Assembly: GCA_964548955.1 (NCBI GenBank)
Contig: CAZJTP010000115.1
Coordinates: 1-14,204, forward strand
DNA from: GCA-020344555 sp964548955
Lineage (GTDB): Bacteria > Planctomycetota > Phycisphaerae > UBA1845
Length of the DNA stretch: 14,204 nucleotides
Direction of reading: 5' to 3'
Notes under the pieces: model-generated
Databases searched by the model: none
What the model saw: the letters and a program-made list of their open reading frames with translations, nothing else
What the model was told of the DNA's origin: nothing
Shown: positions 1 through 6,462 of the stretch, in pieces
Layout: each line of letters opens with the position of its first letter
Position numbering within the stretch: position 1 is the stretch's first letter
Program-made: the position numbers and the translations under genes

Positions 1-283
1 CCATCGACACCGCGAAAAAAACTCAGATTCTGCGCAGCTGCTCAACTTGGGCTAGGCCGGGTGGACCATGTCCTTTGGATATGGGGGAGACGATGACATA
101 CGCTCGGTTTCGCAGCCCATCTGGTCCGCACAGCGGACCGTATAAAATGGTGATGCTATCCGCTACGATCATCGCCCTGCGTCGGTCAGGTTCATTCTCC
201 GAGCCGCGATCGTAAGAGCCCAACCCAGTGGTGCCCCCGGACAGGTCCGGGTAGTCTTAGGCAGAAATATTGCCGGATCGATC
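1..283. other. gene-free left edge
   Basis: I see no convincing gene here. A 66-codon open frame on the minus strand (23-223) has no recognisable family. The stretch lies downstream of the 224-residue protein gene. It holds one perfect 7-bp hairpin (123-139) beside an AT-rich TATAAAAT, and a GGATCGATCC palindrome at 275-284 that touches the stop codon of the neighbouring gene. No T-run typical of an intrinsic terminator follows either palindrome. Confidence 0.5.
123..139. repeat. perfect 7-bp hairpin next to TATAAAAT
   Basis: GGTCCGC (123-129) and GCGGACC (133-139) are perfect complements around a 3-nt loop (ACA). TATAAAAT follows directly at 141-148. On the plus strand this could be a hairpin next to an AT-rich melting site or a -10-like box. 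No gene start follows within a sensible distance, so its role is unknown. Confidence 0.5.
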
Positions 284-958
284 CTACGTGTCGTCGGGTG
301 GGCGAAGGGCCAGCGGCGGGCTGAGGATTTCCCTCAGCACGACCGCGTGGCGAAGCGTCTGGCGCGACAGTCGGCCGATCACCGGAATGCGTACACAAGC
401 TTGGGCGGCGGCGGTTGCCTCGTCCGGTGCCGGTTCAAGGTGGCTGAGTCTCTTCTCCACGGCCTCTTCGAAACGCTCCTCCCCCTCCAGCACCCTCGAT
501 TTGAGGTGCGCCATTCTTCTTTCCCTGGCCGCCTCGAAGCGAGCTTCTTCTTCCATTACGGTCACTTCGAGATGACCAAGGCGTGCCTCCGCGCGGGCCG
601 GCGCGGGCTTCTGAGGGCGACGGGGACGCGGTGGTGCGGCCGCTGGTTTCGGCCTTGGCGCGGTGCGGGGTGGATGAGAACGTACGATGGGCGGCTCCGC
701 CTGTGGTGATGGCGTCGGTTGCAAAGGCCTGGCTACGGGATGCACAGGTTGACCACGGCGTTGCGGTGGGGCGGGGTGAGGCGGGGCGCGCATCACCTTA
801 CCCTTCTCGTTGCCTGATTCTTCCGACTCTTTGGGCGAGAACGCCGCGATAAGCTTCTTGGACACGGCCCCGAAAATCGAACCACCCACAACTAGCAGAA
901 TGATGACGATCTCGATCCAATTCCCCGCATCAGTCTGTGCCAGTATCACGCACTCCAC
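284..958 (-). CDS. membrane-anchored proline-rich coiled-coil protein downstream of floA
   Basis: Unrecognised protein of 224 residues. The start is GTG at 958, with GGAG about 8 nt upstream. Residues 15-33 form one hydrophobic segment (NWIEIVIILLVVGGSIFGAV), probably an N-terminal anchor. Residues 57-122 are rich in Pro, Ala and Arg and probably extended. Residues 126-175 are helical, with two successive 22-residue repeats, RLGHLE.. (126-147) and RMAHLK.. (148-169), and a third partial copy RLSHLE (170-175). The C-terminus, LRHAVVLREILSPPLALR (202-219), resembles a C-terminal motif I recall from other planctomycetal proteins; that recollection is unverified. It is the last gene of the NfeD-FloA cluster on the same strand, 207 bp after floA, with a hairpin element between. 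A role in membrane microdomains is inferred from context only. Confidence 0.75.
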   Translation of the reverse strand: MECVILAQTDAGNWIEIVIILLVVGGSIFGAVSKKLIAAFSPKESEESGNEKGKVMRAPPHPAPPQRRGQPVHPVARPLQPTPSPQAEPPIVRSHPPRTAPRPKPAAAPPRPRRPQKPAPARAEARLGHLEVTVMEEEARFEAARERRMAHLKSRVLEGEERFEEAVEKRLSHLEPAPDEATAAAQACVRIPVIGRLSRQTLRHAVVLREILSPPLALRPPDDT

Positions 959-993
959 TGATCAGACTCCGCTGCAAGCGCTCTGCGCCCCGC

Positions 994-1091
994 GTAGGGC
1001 AGGTGGTTTTTCCGGCCGCGCCGGGAGGTTCATCTGCCGGCCCATAAAGGCAGGTCAACGTTCCGCTGACGCGGAACAACACTTGCCCTAC
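994..1091. repeat. REPIN-like composite of two inverted hairpins with GTAG feet
   Basis: The element starts with GTAG (994-997) and ends with CTAC (1088-1091). Half A (998-1038) is GGCAGGTG ... CATCTGCC around an inner perfect stem CCGGC-cgc-GCCGG (1012-1024). Half B, read on the minus strand (1087-1049), is GGCAAGTG ... GACCTGCC around an inner perfect stem GTTCCGC-gtca-GCGGAAC (1060-1077). The halves align with each other over their whole length (41 and 39 nt) and are separated by a 10-nt spacer (1039-1048). This is the layout of a REPIN: two inverted REP units, each with a GTAG foot. It lies between floA and the following gene. Confidence 0.75.
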
Positions 1092-1165
1092 GGGGTTTGG
1101 GCTTCCGCCGATTCTCTTACGGCCCCCATGCCACCCAACCGTGCGGGCTCAAGCCGTCGGCTCGT

Positions 1166-2212
1166 CTAACTCTTCTGTTCCGTCGGACCGTCACCCTTGC
1201 CGATCGAATCGCGCATCGAGGTGTCGGCCTGGATGTTCTTCATGCGATAGTAGTCCATGATTCCGAGGTTCCCGCTTCGGAAGGCCTCAGCCATCGCCTT
1301 GGGCACCTCGGCTTCGGCAAGGACGACTTTGGCCCGGTTTTCCTCGACCTTGGCAGTGTTCTCGGCGGCCAGGGCGATGGCCATGGCGCGGCGTTTTTCG
1401 GCCTCGGCCTGGAAGCGCCGCTTGTCGGCTTCGGCTTGGTCGGCTTGGAGCTTCGCACCGATATTGCTCCCGACATCGATATCAGCGATGTCGATCGATA
1501 GGATCTCGAACGCGGTTCCGGAGTCGAGGCCTCGAGCAAGAACGGCTTTGCTGATTCGATCGGGATTCTCCAGGACTTCCTTGTGCGTCTCCGCGGAGCC
1601 GATTGCACTGACGATGCCCTCGCCCACGCGGGCGATCACGGTCTCCTCCGTGGCGCCGCCGATGAGCTGTGCGATGTTGGTCCGGACGGTAACCCTCGCC
1701 TTGGCCTTCAACTGGATACCGTCCTTGGAGATCGCGTCGATCGTTGACTTGCCGAGTTCCGGATTCGGTACGTCAATGACCTTCGGATAGACGCTGGTGC
1801 TGACCGCGTCGAGGATATCCCGTCCAGCTAGGTCGATCGCACAGGATTTTTTCCAGTCGAGATTCAGGACAGCCCGGTTGGCGGCGATCATCGCCCGAGA
1901 CACGTTCACAACCCGCCCACCAGCCAAGTAGTGGCTTTCCAGGTCGTTCGTCGTGATGTCGTGGATACCGGCTTTGACAAGCTGGATCTTCGCGATCACG
2001 ACCGTTGACAGATCGACCTTGCGTAGGCGCATGCCGATCAGGTCAAACAGCGAGACATCCGCGTTGCTCATGTACGCCTGCAGCCACAGCCTGAAGAACT
2101 GCGCGATGACGATGAGTATGACAAAGGCGACCACGCCAACCACGGCGGCGACGATCCACCATCCGGACGAACTTGGTGCCTGCGCCAAAACCAACAGTGC
2201 ATGCGGACTCAT
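1166..2212 (-). CDS. floA: flotillin-like protein FloA
   Basis: This 348-residue protein matches the bacterial FloA (YqfA, UPF0365) family, which scaffolds functional membrane microdomains at the inner face of the cytoplasmic membrane; family members are about 330 residues. Start ATG at 2212 has an AAAGGG-type site about 8 nt upstream. Residues 18-40 are a hydrophobic hairpin/TM segment. The conserved core follows: GMRLRKVD (60-67), AGIHDIT (81-87), LESHYLAGG (91-99), NRAVLNLDW (112-120) and GRDILDAVSTSVYPKVI (130-146). The SPFH-type domain runs to about 250. Residues 255-312 form an Ala/Glu/Lys-rich helix typical of flotillin coiled coils, with SGNLGIMDYYRMKNIQADT (313-331) as the family C-terminus. 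It follows nfeD on the same strand with a 234-bp gap, which holds a CTCAATTGAG palindrome (about 2315-2324) but no promoter I trust. Confidence 0.96.
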   Translation of the reverse strand: MSPHALLVLAQAPSSSGWWIVAAVVGVVAFVILIVIAQFFRLWLQAYMSNADVSLFDLIGMRLRKVDLSTVVIAKIQLVKAGIHDITTNDLESHYLAGGRVVNVSRAMIAANRAVLNLDWKKSCAIDLAGRDILDAVSTSVYPKVIDVPNPELGKSTIDAISKDGIQLKAKARVTVRTNIAQLIGGATEETVIARVGEGIVSAIGSAETHKEVLENPDRISKAVLARGLDSGTAFEILSIDIADIDVGSNIGAKLQADQAEADKRRFQAEAEKRRAMAIALAAENTAKVEENRAKVVLAEAEVPKAMAEAFRSGNLGIMDYYRMKNIQADTSMRDSIGKGDGPTEQKS

Positions 2213-2446
2213 AATTCACACCCTTTCCATAAAGTGCGTTCGACTGCCGTAAAGGCATCACTCCAAAGCCCGGTCGATCCCGCGCCCCGCCTTGAACCTA
2301 GTGCTCCGTTGCCCCTCAATTGAGAAACCGGCGGCATGGGTAACGACTATCTTACCCACGTTCTGAGGGTGTGCCACACGGGTCCGCCAAAGCAGACCCA
2401 CGCCACCCGACGTAATCGCATCCATCAACCAGCGTGTCACAGGGCA

Positions 2447-2938
2447 CTAGGTCTTCTTTTCCTGAACGGCCAGGTTACTGCCCGAGATCCTAACCCCCTC
2501 GACCGTGACACCGGCTTCAATCATGCCGAACTCGGCTATACACGAGACCCGTTTGCCGTTGAACTCGCAAATCCCGACGGGTCGCAACGGGGTCTGACTT
2601 CGGCCCGTCTGCCCGACCAGCCGGGTCAATGCCTCGATCGGTACACTGGTGTTATTGGTTGTGAGCAATGGGTTGGGCGGTGCTATCCGTCTTCCGACCG
2701 GCGTGCGATGCCAGTACTTGATGGCGACAAACGCAAACGCTGGGACGAATACCAAGCACGCGAAAATGGCGATGATGCCCGCCTCGCGTCCGCCGTATGT
2801 AAACGTTTTGACAACGGCTGTTATTAGAAAGCCCAAACCAGCCACCGACAAGATGCCGTGCGACGGAATGAAAATCTCCGCGACGAGCATCAGCACGCCG
2901 ATGGTGTAGAACAGAACCAAAATGCCCAAATCCGACAT
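2447..2938 (-). CDS. nfeD: short NfeD-family membrane protein
   Basis: Short-form NfeD of 163 residues, usually encoded beside a flotillin and thought to work with it at the membrane. ATG at 2938 is preferred over an upstream in-frame start at 3100, because GAGGGGG precedes it by about 7 nt and the extra 54 residues would be translated hairpin repeat. Three hydrophobic segments (about 4-24, 27-46, 54-74) include the family-typical EIFIPSHG (21-28). The cytosolic C-terminus (about 105-160) is the OB-fold NfeD domain, with LVGQTGRSQTPLRPVGICEF (107-126) as its signature strand-turn. It lacks a protease domain, which the upstream neighbour supplies. It is separated from that gene by 115 bp holding a paired hairpin. 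Confidence 0.93.
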   Translation of the reverse strand: MSDLGILVLFYTIGVLMLVAEIFIPSHGILSVAGLGFLITAVVKTFTYGGREAGIIAIFACLVFVPAFAFVAIKYWHRTPVGRRIAPPNPLLTTNNTSVPIEALTRLVGQTGRSQTPLRPVGICEFNGKRVSCIAEFGMIEAGVTVEGVRISGSNLAVQEKKT

Positions 2939-2977
2939 GGGGTTGCCCCCTCGCTGCGCAACAAAACCGTTTGTGAA

Positions 2978-3020
2978 ACAGGCTTTCCAGCCTGTCTTGT
3001 GACCGACTGGAAAGTCGGTC
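2978..3020. repeat. pair of inverted hairpins with TTCC/GGAA loops
   Basis: Hairpin 1 is ACAGGCT-TTCC-AGCCTGT (2978-2995, 7-bp perfect stem). A 5-nt spacer CTTGT follows, then hairpin 2, GACCGACT-GGAA-AGTCGGTC (3001-3020, 8-bp perfect stem). Hairpin 2 read on the other strand also has a TTCC loop, so the two units face each other. It lies between the two NfeD genes and could act on their shared transcript. No T-run follows, so it is not an obvious terminator. Confidence 0.8.
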
Positions 3021-3053
3021 CCTCTCGCTCTCACAGGTCCTGATGCAGCCTGT

Positions 3054-4757
3054 TTACTGTCTACGAGCGCGGACAACGACGCGATTGCCTCGACGCTCAA
3101 TCACCTCAACCTGCACACCGGTGCTAAGATACTCGCCCTGGGTCACGACGTCGACCAGTTGTGACCCGAATCGGGCCTTGCCGGCCGGATGCAGCGGACC
3201 CGCCGTCTCACCGACGTCGCCGACGCGCGCCAGCCCACGGTACGGATCGTCGGTCGCCACCTCAGAGGGAGTCGGATTCGCGGGCACGAAACGCCTGAAA
3301 ACCGGCATGTGTGGCAGATAGCGGCTGAGCATAACCATGCCGATCAGCGAGGCCACCATCGACGAAACCAGTGTCATCATCGCGATCTTGAGGTAGTGCA
3401 ACGACGAAGGCAACGACGGAATGTAGAGCGGGACCGATCGCCCAGGCTCATCCGGAACGAATGTGGCCAAAAGACCGATAATGACCAGAATAATGCCGGA
3501 AATCCCGGCGACGCCGAAGCCCGGGATGACAAGCACCTCCAACGCGACGAGCAGAAAGCCCACAACGATGAACAGGATTTCCCACACGTTGGCGAGGCCG
3601 GCCAGATAGGGCGCGCCGACGAAGACGGCCAGCGCAATGAGCGCGACCAGCCCCGGCACGCCGACGCCCGGCGTATGGAACTCCACATACGCGCCGAGCA
3701 TGATGATGACGAGCAGGAACCCGCGGACCCACATCGAGGTCATCCAGAGTGCCAAGGTCTCCGACCACAACGGATCGATGCGAGTTACGCTCGTAAGCCC
3801 GTACCGCTCGGAAAGGCCATGCTCATCCGCAACGACGCCCCTACTGAACCCGTACGCGTGGGCTTCGCTCGCGGACATCTGCAGGAGCTGATTGTCCCGA
3901 ACCACCGGCTGAACCGCGTCGACTTCGGTGTCGAGCACGACGTCGTAATAGGTTTCGACGAGCTTCCACTTCGGCTTCTGCCGCGGGGTAGGTTCGCCAG
4001 CACCGGCGGCTGTTTCTTTGTCGGTGATTTCAGCCTCATCGGCCTTGTCCGCCGCCTTGGTCTCGCCGGGCTCGCCGAGCCGTTTCATCTTCTCCTCGCG
4101 GAAGACGAACTCGCGTTTTCCGGTCTCGATGTTCTCCAACCACCAGACCTCGCGGTCGGGATCGACCAGTGATTCGCAGAGTGCCTGGTTGTAGCCGCGA
4201 AGCTGCGCCGAAGCGCGAACGTCTCCCAGAACCGGAGTGGTGATCTTTGCCTTGAGCTCTTCGGGTATCGCCTGCGCCCCGCCGGGCATCCCCATGATGA
4301 CCTGGGCATCGCCGATGCGCGATGACCGGGCCATGACTATCTCCTCGCACGCCACGGCTACGAGGGCTCCTCCGGAGTGGGCCGTCGTGTTCACCCATGC
4401 GACCGATTTAATGCCGGTCAGGTTCCTGATCTGATCGGCGATGTCAAATGTGCTGGTTACCAGGCCACCGGGTGTGTTCAACTCGAAGATAAGCGTGGTT
4501 GCGCCGCGACGACGGGCTTCCTCTATGCGGCGTTTCACGCTACTGGCGGTGATGTCAGTGATCTCGGTGTGAATCGGAATGATCACGCCGAGGTTGTCCG
4601 GCATTTGAATCGTTGTGGAGTCAGGCTCACCGGCAGGCTTCTGGTTGGAGTCCGTCTGAGCGTGCACGGCAACTCCAGGCCAGAATGCGGCCGTAACAAT
4701 AGATAGGATAAATGCCTGTCGCACGCTCACTTGCTTTGACTCGTTGTAATCGGCCAT
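3054..4757 (-). CDS. nfeD: ClpP-class membrane serine protease fused to NfeD
   Basis: Long-form NfeD of 567 residues. ATG at 4757 is chosen over an in-frame start at 4811: AGAGGTG lies about 8 nt upstream, and the proposed promoter would place the transcript start near 4811. A signal peptide spans about 1-33 (cleavage after VHA). A ClpP/SppA-like protease domain covers about 55-200, with NTPGG (94-98) as the oxyanion-hole region and Ser128 in HSGGA as likely nucleophile; Lys169 or Lys171 may be the dyad base, as in the Ser-Lys archaeal homologue PH1510-N. A charged low-complexity linker (about 222-262) follows. Five TM segments lie at about 343-358, 370-388, 393-412, 417-434 and 458-478, including the EVLVIPGFG signature (407-415). 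The OB-fold NfeD domain is about 505-567. It heads the nfeD-floA cluster. Confidence 0.94.
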   Translation of the reverse strand: MADYNESKQVSVRQAFILSIVTAAFWPGVAVHAQTDSNQKPAGEPDSTTIQMPDNLGVIIPIHTEITDITASSVKRRIEEARRRGATTLIFELNTPGGLVTSTFDIADQIRNLTGIKSVAWVNTTAHSGGALVAVACEEIVMARSSRIGDAQVIMGMPGGAQAIPEELKAKITTPVLGDVRASAQLRGYNQALCESLVDPDREVWWLENIETGKREFVFREEKMKRLGEPGETKAADKADEAEITDKETAAGAGEPTPRQKPKWKLVETYYDVVLDTEVDAVQPVVRDNQLLQMSASEAHAYGFSRGVVADEHGLSERYGLTSVTRIDPLWSETLALWMTSMWVRGFLLVIIMLGAYVEFHTPGVGVPGLVALIALAVFVGAPYLAGLANVWEILFIVVGFLLVALEVLVIPGFGVAGISGIILVIIGLLATFVPDEPGRSVPLYIPSLPSSLHYLKIAMMTLVSSMVASLIGMVMLSRYLPHMPVFRRFVPANPTPSEVATDDPYRGLARVGDVGETAGPLHPAGKARFGSQLVDVVTQGEYLSTGVQVEVIERRGNRVVVRARRQ

Positions 4758-4817
4758 AAAGGGCACCTCTTGATCTGAATGCAACCCGCCACTGCGGGCT
4801 ACCGGCACCATTTGCTA

Positions 4818-4846
4818 ATTGTACGGCCCTGCGGGTTTATCGGCAA
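4818..4846 (-). promoter_or_regulatory. sigma70-like promoter of the NfeD-FloA cluster
   Basis: On the minus strand, TTGCCG (4846-4841) and TACAAT (4823-4818) are separated by exactly 17 bp. The -35 matches consensus at 4 of 6 positions and the -10 at 5 of 6. Transcription would start near 4811, giving a 5' leader of about 54 nt before the ATG at 4757. This is a sequence match only. Confidence 0.6.
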
Positions 4847-4876
4847 GTTGAAACGGCGCCCAAGTTTAGAACCGCC

Positions 4877-4908
4877 TTGACACAAGTTGACACCTGCCGC
4901 ACAGGCGG
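4877..4908. repeat. TTGACAC direct repeat and CCGC/GCGG palindrome
   Basis: TTGACAC occurs at 4877-4883 and 4887-4893, one helical turn (10 bp) apart. It is followed by CCGC-acag-GCGG (4897-4908). It lies between fcl and the ClpP-NfeD gene, about 31 bp upstream of that gene's proposed -35. It could be an operator with two same-face half sites, or duplicate plus-strand -35 boxes. No plus-strand gene follows, so the first reading is more natural. Confidence 0.4.
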
Positions 4909-4922
4909 ACACATTTTTACAC

Positions 4923-5864
4923 TCACATGCAGCTCGCACGCCACCACTCGATTGTCCGCTTAAGCCCATCTTCCAGGTCGGTGCCGGCCCGCCAGTTCAG
5001 GGCGGTGGCGGCCCGCATGGTGTCGAGCTGCCGGCGCGGTTGTCCGTCCGGGCGCGACGCATCCCATATGATCCGTCCTTCGAAGCCGCACAGACGGGCG
5101 ATTCGCTCCGCGAGGTCGGCAATCGCAATCTCCCGACCCGTGCCGAGGTTGATCGGTTCGGAATCGTTGTGGATTTCGGTTGCCTTGACGATTGCCTCGG
5201 CCGCGTCGTCGACGTACAGAAACTCGCGGCCGGCCTTACCCGTGCCCCAGCATGTGACCGTGTCGAGGCCCTTGTCGGCGGCACCGAAGAACTTGCGGAT
5301 CAGCGCCGGGATCACGTGCGAGGTCTCGGGATCGAAGTTGTCCCCCGGGCCGTAGAGGTTGACCGGGATCAGGAAGACGCCGTTGAACCCGTACTGTCTG
5401 CGGTAGGCGTCGAGCATGACACCTAGTGCCCGCTTAGCAACACCGTACGGGGCGTTTGTTTCTTCGGGATAGCCACTCCAGAGGTCCTCTTCGTGGAACG
5501 GCACAGCACAGTGTTTCGGGTAGGCGCAGACCGTCCCGACCTGGACAAACTTTTCTACGCTGCGTAGGCGGGCCTCTTCAATCAGATTCAGCCCCATGGC
5601 CATGTTCGCATAGAAGAATCGGCCCGGTTGCTTCTGGTTGGCCCCGATCCCACCGACCTCAGCCGCCAGGTGGATGACGATTTCCGGCCGGGCTTCGTTG
5701 AACAGCCGTGCGACGGCATCGGTCCTGGTCAAGTCGTACTCGTGCGATCGCGGTATGAAGACGTCACTCGCGCCGCGTTTATCTAACTCCGTGCAGACGA
5801 CCCGGCCGAGAAAACCGGCCCCACCGGTTACGCAGATTCGTTTGTTGGTGAAGTTAGATGACAT
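4923..5864 (-). CDS. fcl: GDP-L-fucose synthase-type NAD(P)-dependent epimerase/reductase
   Basis: A 313-residue extended short-chain dehydrogenase matching GDP-L-fucose synthase (WcaG/Fcl), which epimerises and reduces GDP-4-keto-6-deoxymannose to GDP-L-fucose for surface polysaccharide. The Rossmann glycine motif GGAGFLG is at 14-20. The family motif HLAAEVGGIGAN (65-76) is present, as are YGVAK with catalytic Tyr140 and Lys144, and SHVIPALIRKF with His183 (equivalent to His179 in E. coli). Where the E. coli enzyme has Ser107 and Cys109 in GSSCIYP, this one reads GTVCAYP: Thr111 replaces Ser and Cys113 is kept. Length fits the family. ATG at 5864 has no clear Shine-Dalgarno site. The usual partner gmd is not in the window, so activity on another GDP-deoxysugar remains possible. 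Confidence 0.92.
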   Translation of the reverse strand: MSSNFTNKRICVTGGAGFLGRVVCTELDKRGASDVFIPRSHEYDLTRTDAVARLFNEARPEIVIHLAAEVGGIGANQKQPGRFFYANMAMGLNLIEEARLRSVEKFVQVGTVCAYPKHCAVPFHEEDLWSGYPEETNAPYGVAKRALGVMLDAYRRQYGFNGVFLIPVNLYGPGDNFDPETSHVIPALIRKFFGAADKGLDTVTCWGTGKAGREFLYVDDAAEAIVKATEIHNDSEPINLGTGREIAIADLAERIARLCGFEGRIIWDASRPDGQPRRQLDTMRAATALNWRAGTDLEDGLKRTIEWWRASCM

Positions 5865-5924
5865 CGTTCAGTCACTTACGACCTGGTTGTATACGTCCGG
5901 GCCGGCAATTGGTGGTACGCGTCT

Positions 5925-5939
5925 GCCGACGGAGTCGGC
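5925..5939. repeat. short perfect palindrome upstream of fcl
   Basis: GCCGAC (5925-5930) and GTCGGC (5934-5939) pair perfectly around GGA. The same 180-bp gap holds a 13-bp direct repeat, TACGACCTGG(T/C)TG, at 5877-5889 and 5963-5975 with one mismatch. Either could be an operator for fcl; nothing shows which. Confidence 0.4.
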
Positions 5940-6043
5940 GGGTCGTGCATCAGGCTGTAGGCTACGACCTGGCTGCGCCAGACCGTGCCACCCGACCGAA
6001 TTGTTCCGTCCCCACATGATCTATACCGCAGTTGCGTGATTTA

Positions 6044-6286
6044 TCATTGCTGAGGAGCCCCGTCCACCTTCTCGGCGCGGGTGATGTGCATAAGTGCACA
6101 AAAAACGGATCTTTCCACGGGCCCGTCTGGGCCCTTCGGCCCGGGTACACCCACGATGACCTTCGATCGCTCGACAAGGGCAAGCTCGGGGTGACGGATA
6201 TCGAACGCGCTGCCATCTGACATATGGATGCGAAACGGCTCAAACGGCTTGGCCCGCAGGAACTCCAGAATGTCTTCGGGTCTCAT
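6044..6286 (-). CDS. small conserved-type protein (PFEPFRIHMSDG)
   Basis: 80 residues from the ATG at 6286, chosen over the GTG at 6292 because AAGGTGG sits about 8 nt upstream of the ATG. The pattern is a short N-terminal helix (EDILEFLRAKPFEPF), a beta strand with a turn (RIHMSDGSAFDIRHPELALV) and a final strand. It resembles small hypothetical proteins I recall as common in planctomycetal genomes, with the same 'PF.PF....DG....HPE' layout. The function of that type is not known to me. It lies between fcl and an orphan membrane protein gene on the same strand, with hairpin repeats upstream. Confidence 0.75.
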   Translation of the reverse strand: MRPEDILEFLRAKPFEPFRIHMSDGSAFDIRHPELALVERSKVIVGVPGPKGPDGPVERSVFCALMHITRAEKVDGAPQQ

Positions 6287-6401
6287 GGGCACACCACCTT
6301 CCGGAAAACTGATTAATGCAAAACATTGTACGGATCGTTCCGAACAAGATCAAACTTGGTCCAGGAACCGCCGTACGATTCATATGACACCGATTCGGTT
6401 G

Positions 6402-6422
6402 GCACCGGTTTCCAACCGGTGC
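6402..6422. repeat. 9-bp hairpin with TCC loop
   Basis: GCACCGGTT (6402-6410) and AACCGGTGC (6414-6422) are perfect complements around TCC. Centre and geometry match the TTCC-loop hairpins at 2978-3020 although the stem sequence differs. A smaller ACCGA-t-TCGGT palindrome lies just before it (about 6389-6399). Both sit in the 176-bp gap upstream of the small protein gene. Confidence 0.7.
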
Positions 6423-6462
6423 AGCTCTCAGTGCCCTCGTCGGCGAACCTAAACCCATGCCT

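Noticed and set aside
23..223. 66-codon minus-strand open frame
   Set aside because: No family, no clear ribosome binding site, and it contains the perfect hairpin at 123-139.
2336..2827. 163-codon plus-strand open frame
   Set aside because: It overlaps the short NfeD on the opposite strand and shows no family features.
3189..4172. 327-codon plus-strand open frame
   Set aside because: It is antisense to the well-supported ClpP-NfeD gene; the His/Arg/Asp-rich product is a typical shadow of a GC-rich gene.
4897..4925. Intrinsic terminator after fcl
   Set aside because: The T-run follows the CCGC/GCGG hairpin on the plus strand, whereas fcl is transcribed on the minus strand; the stem is only 4 bp.
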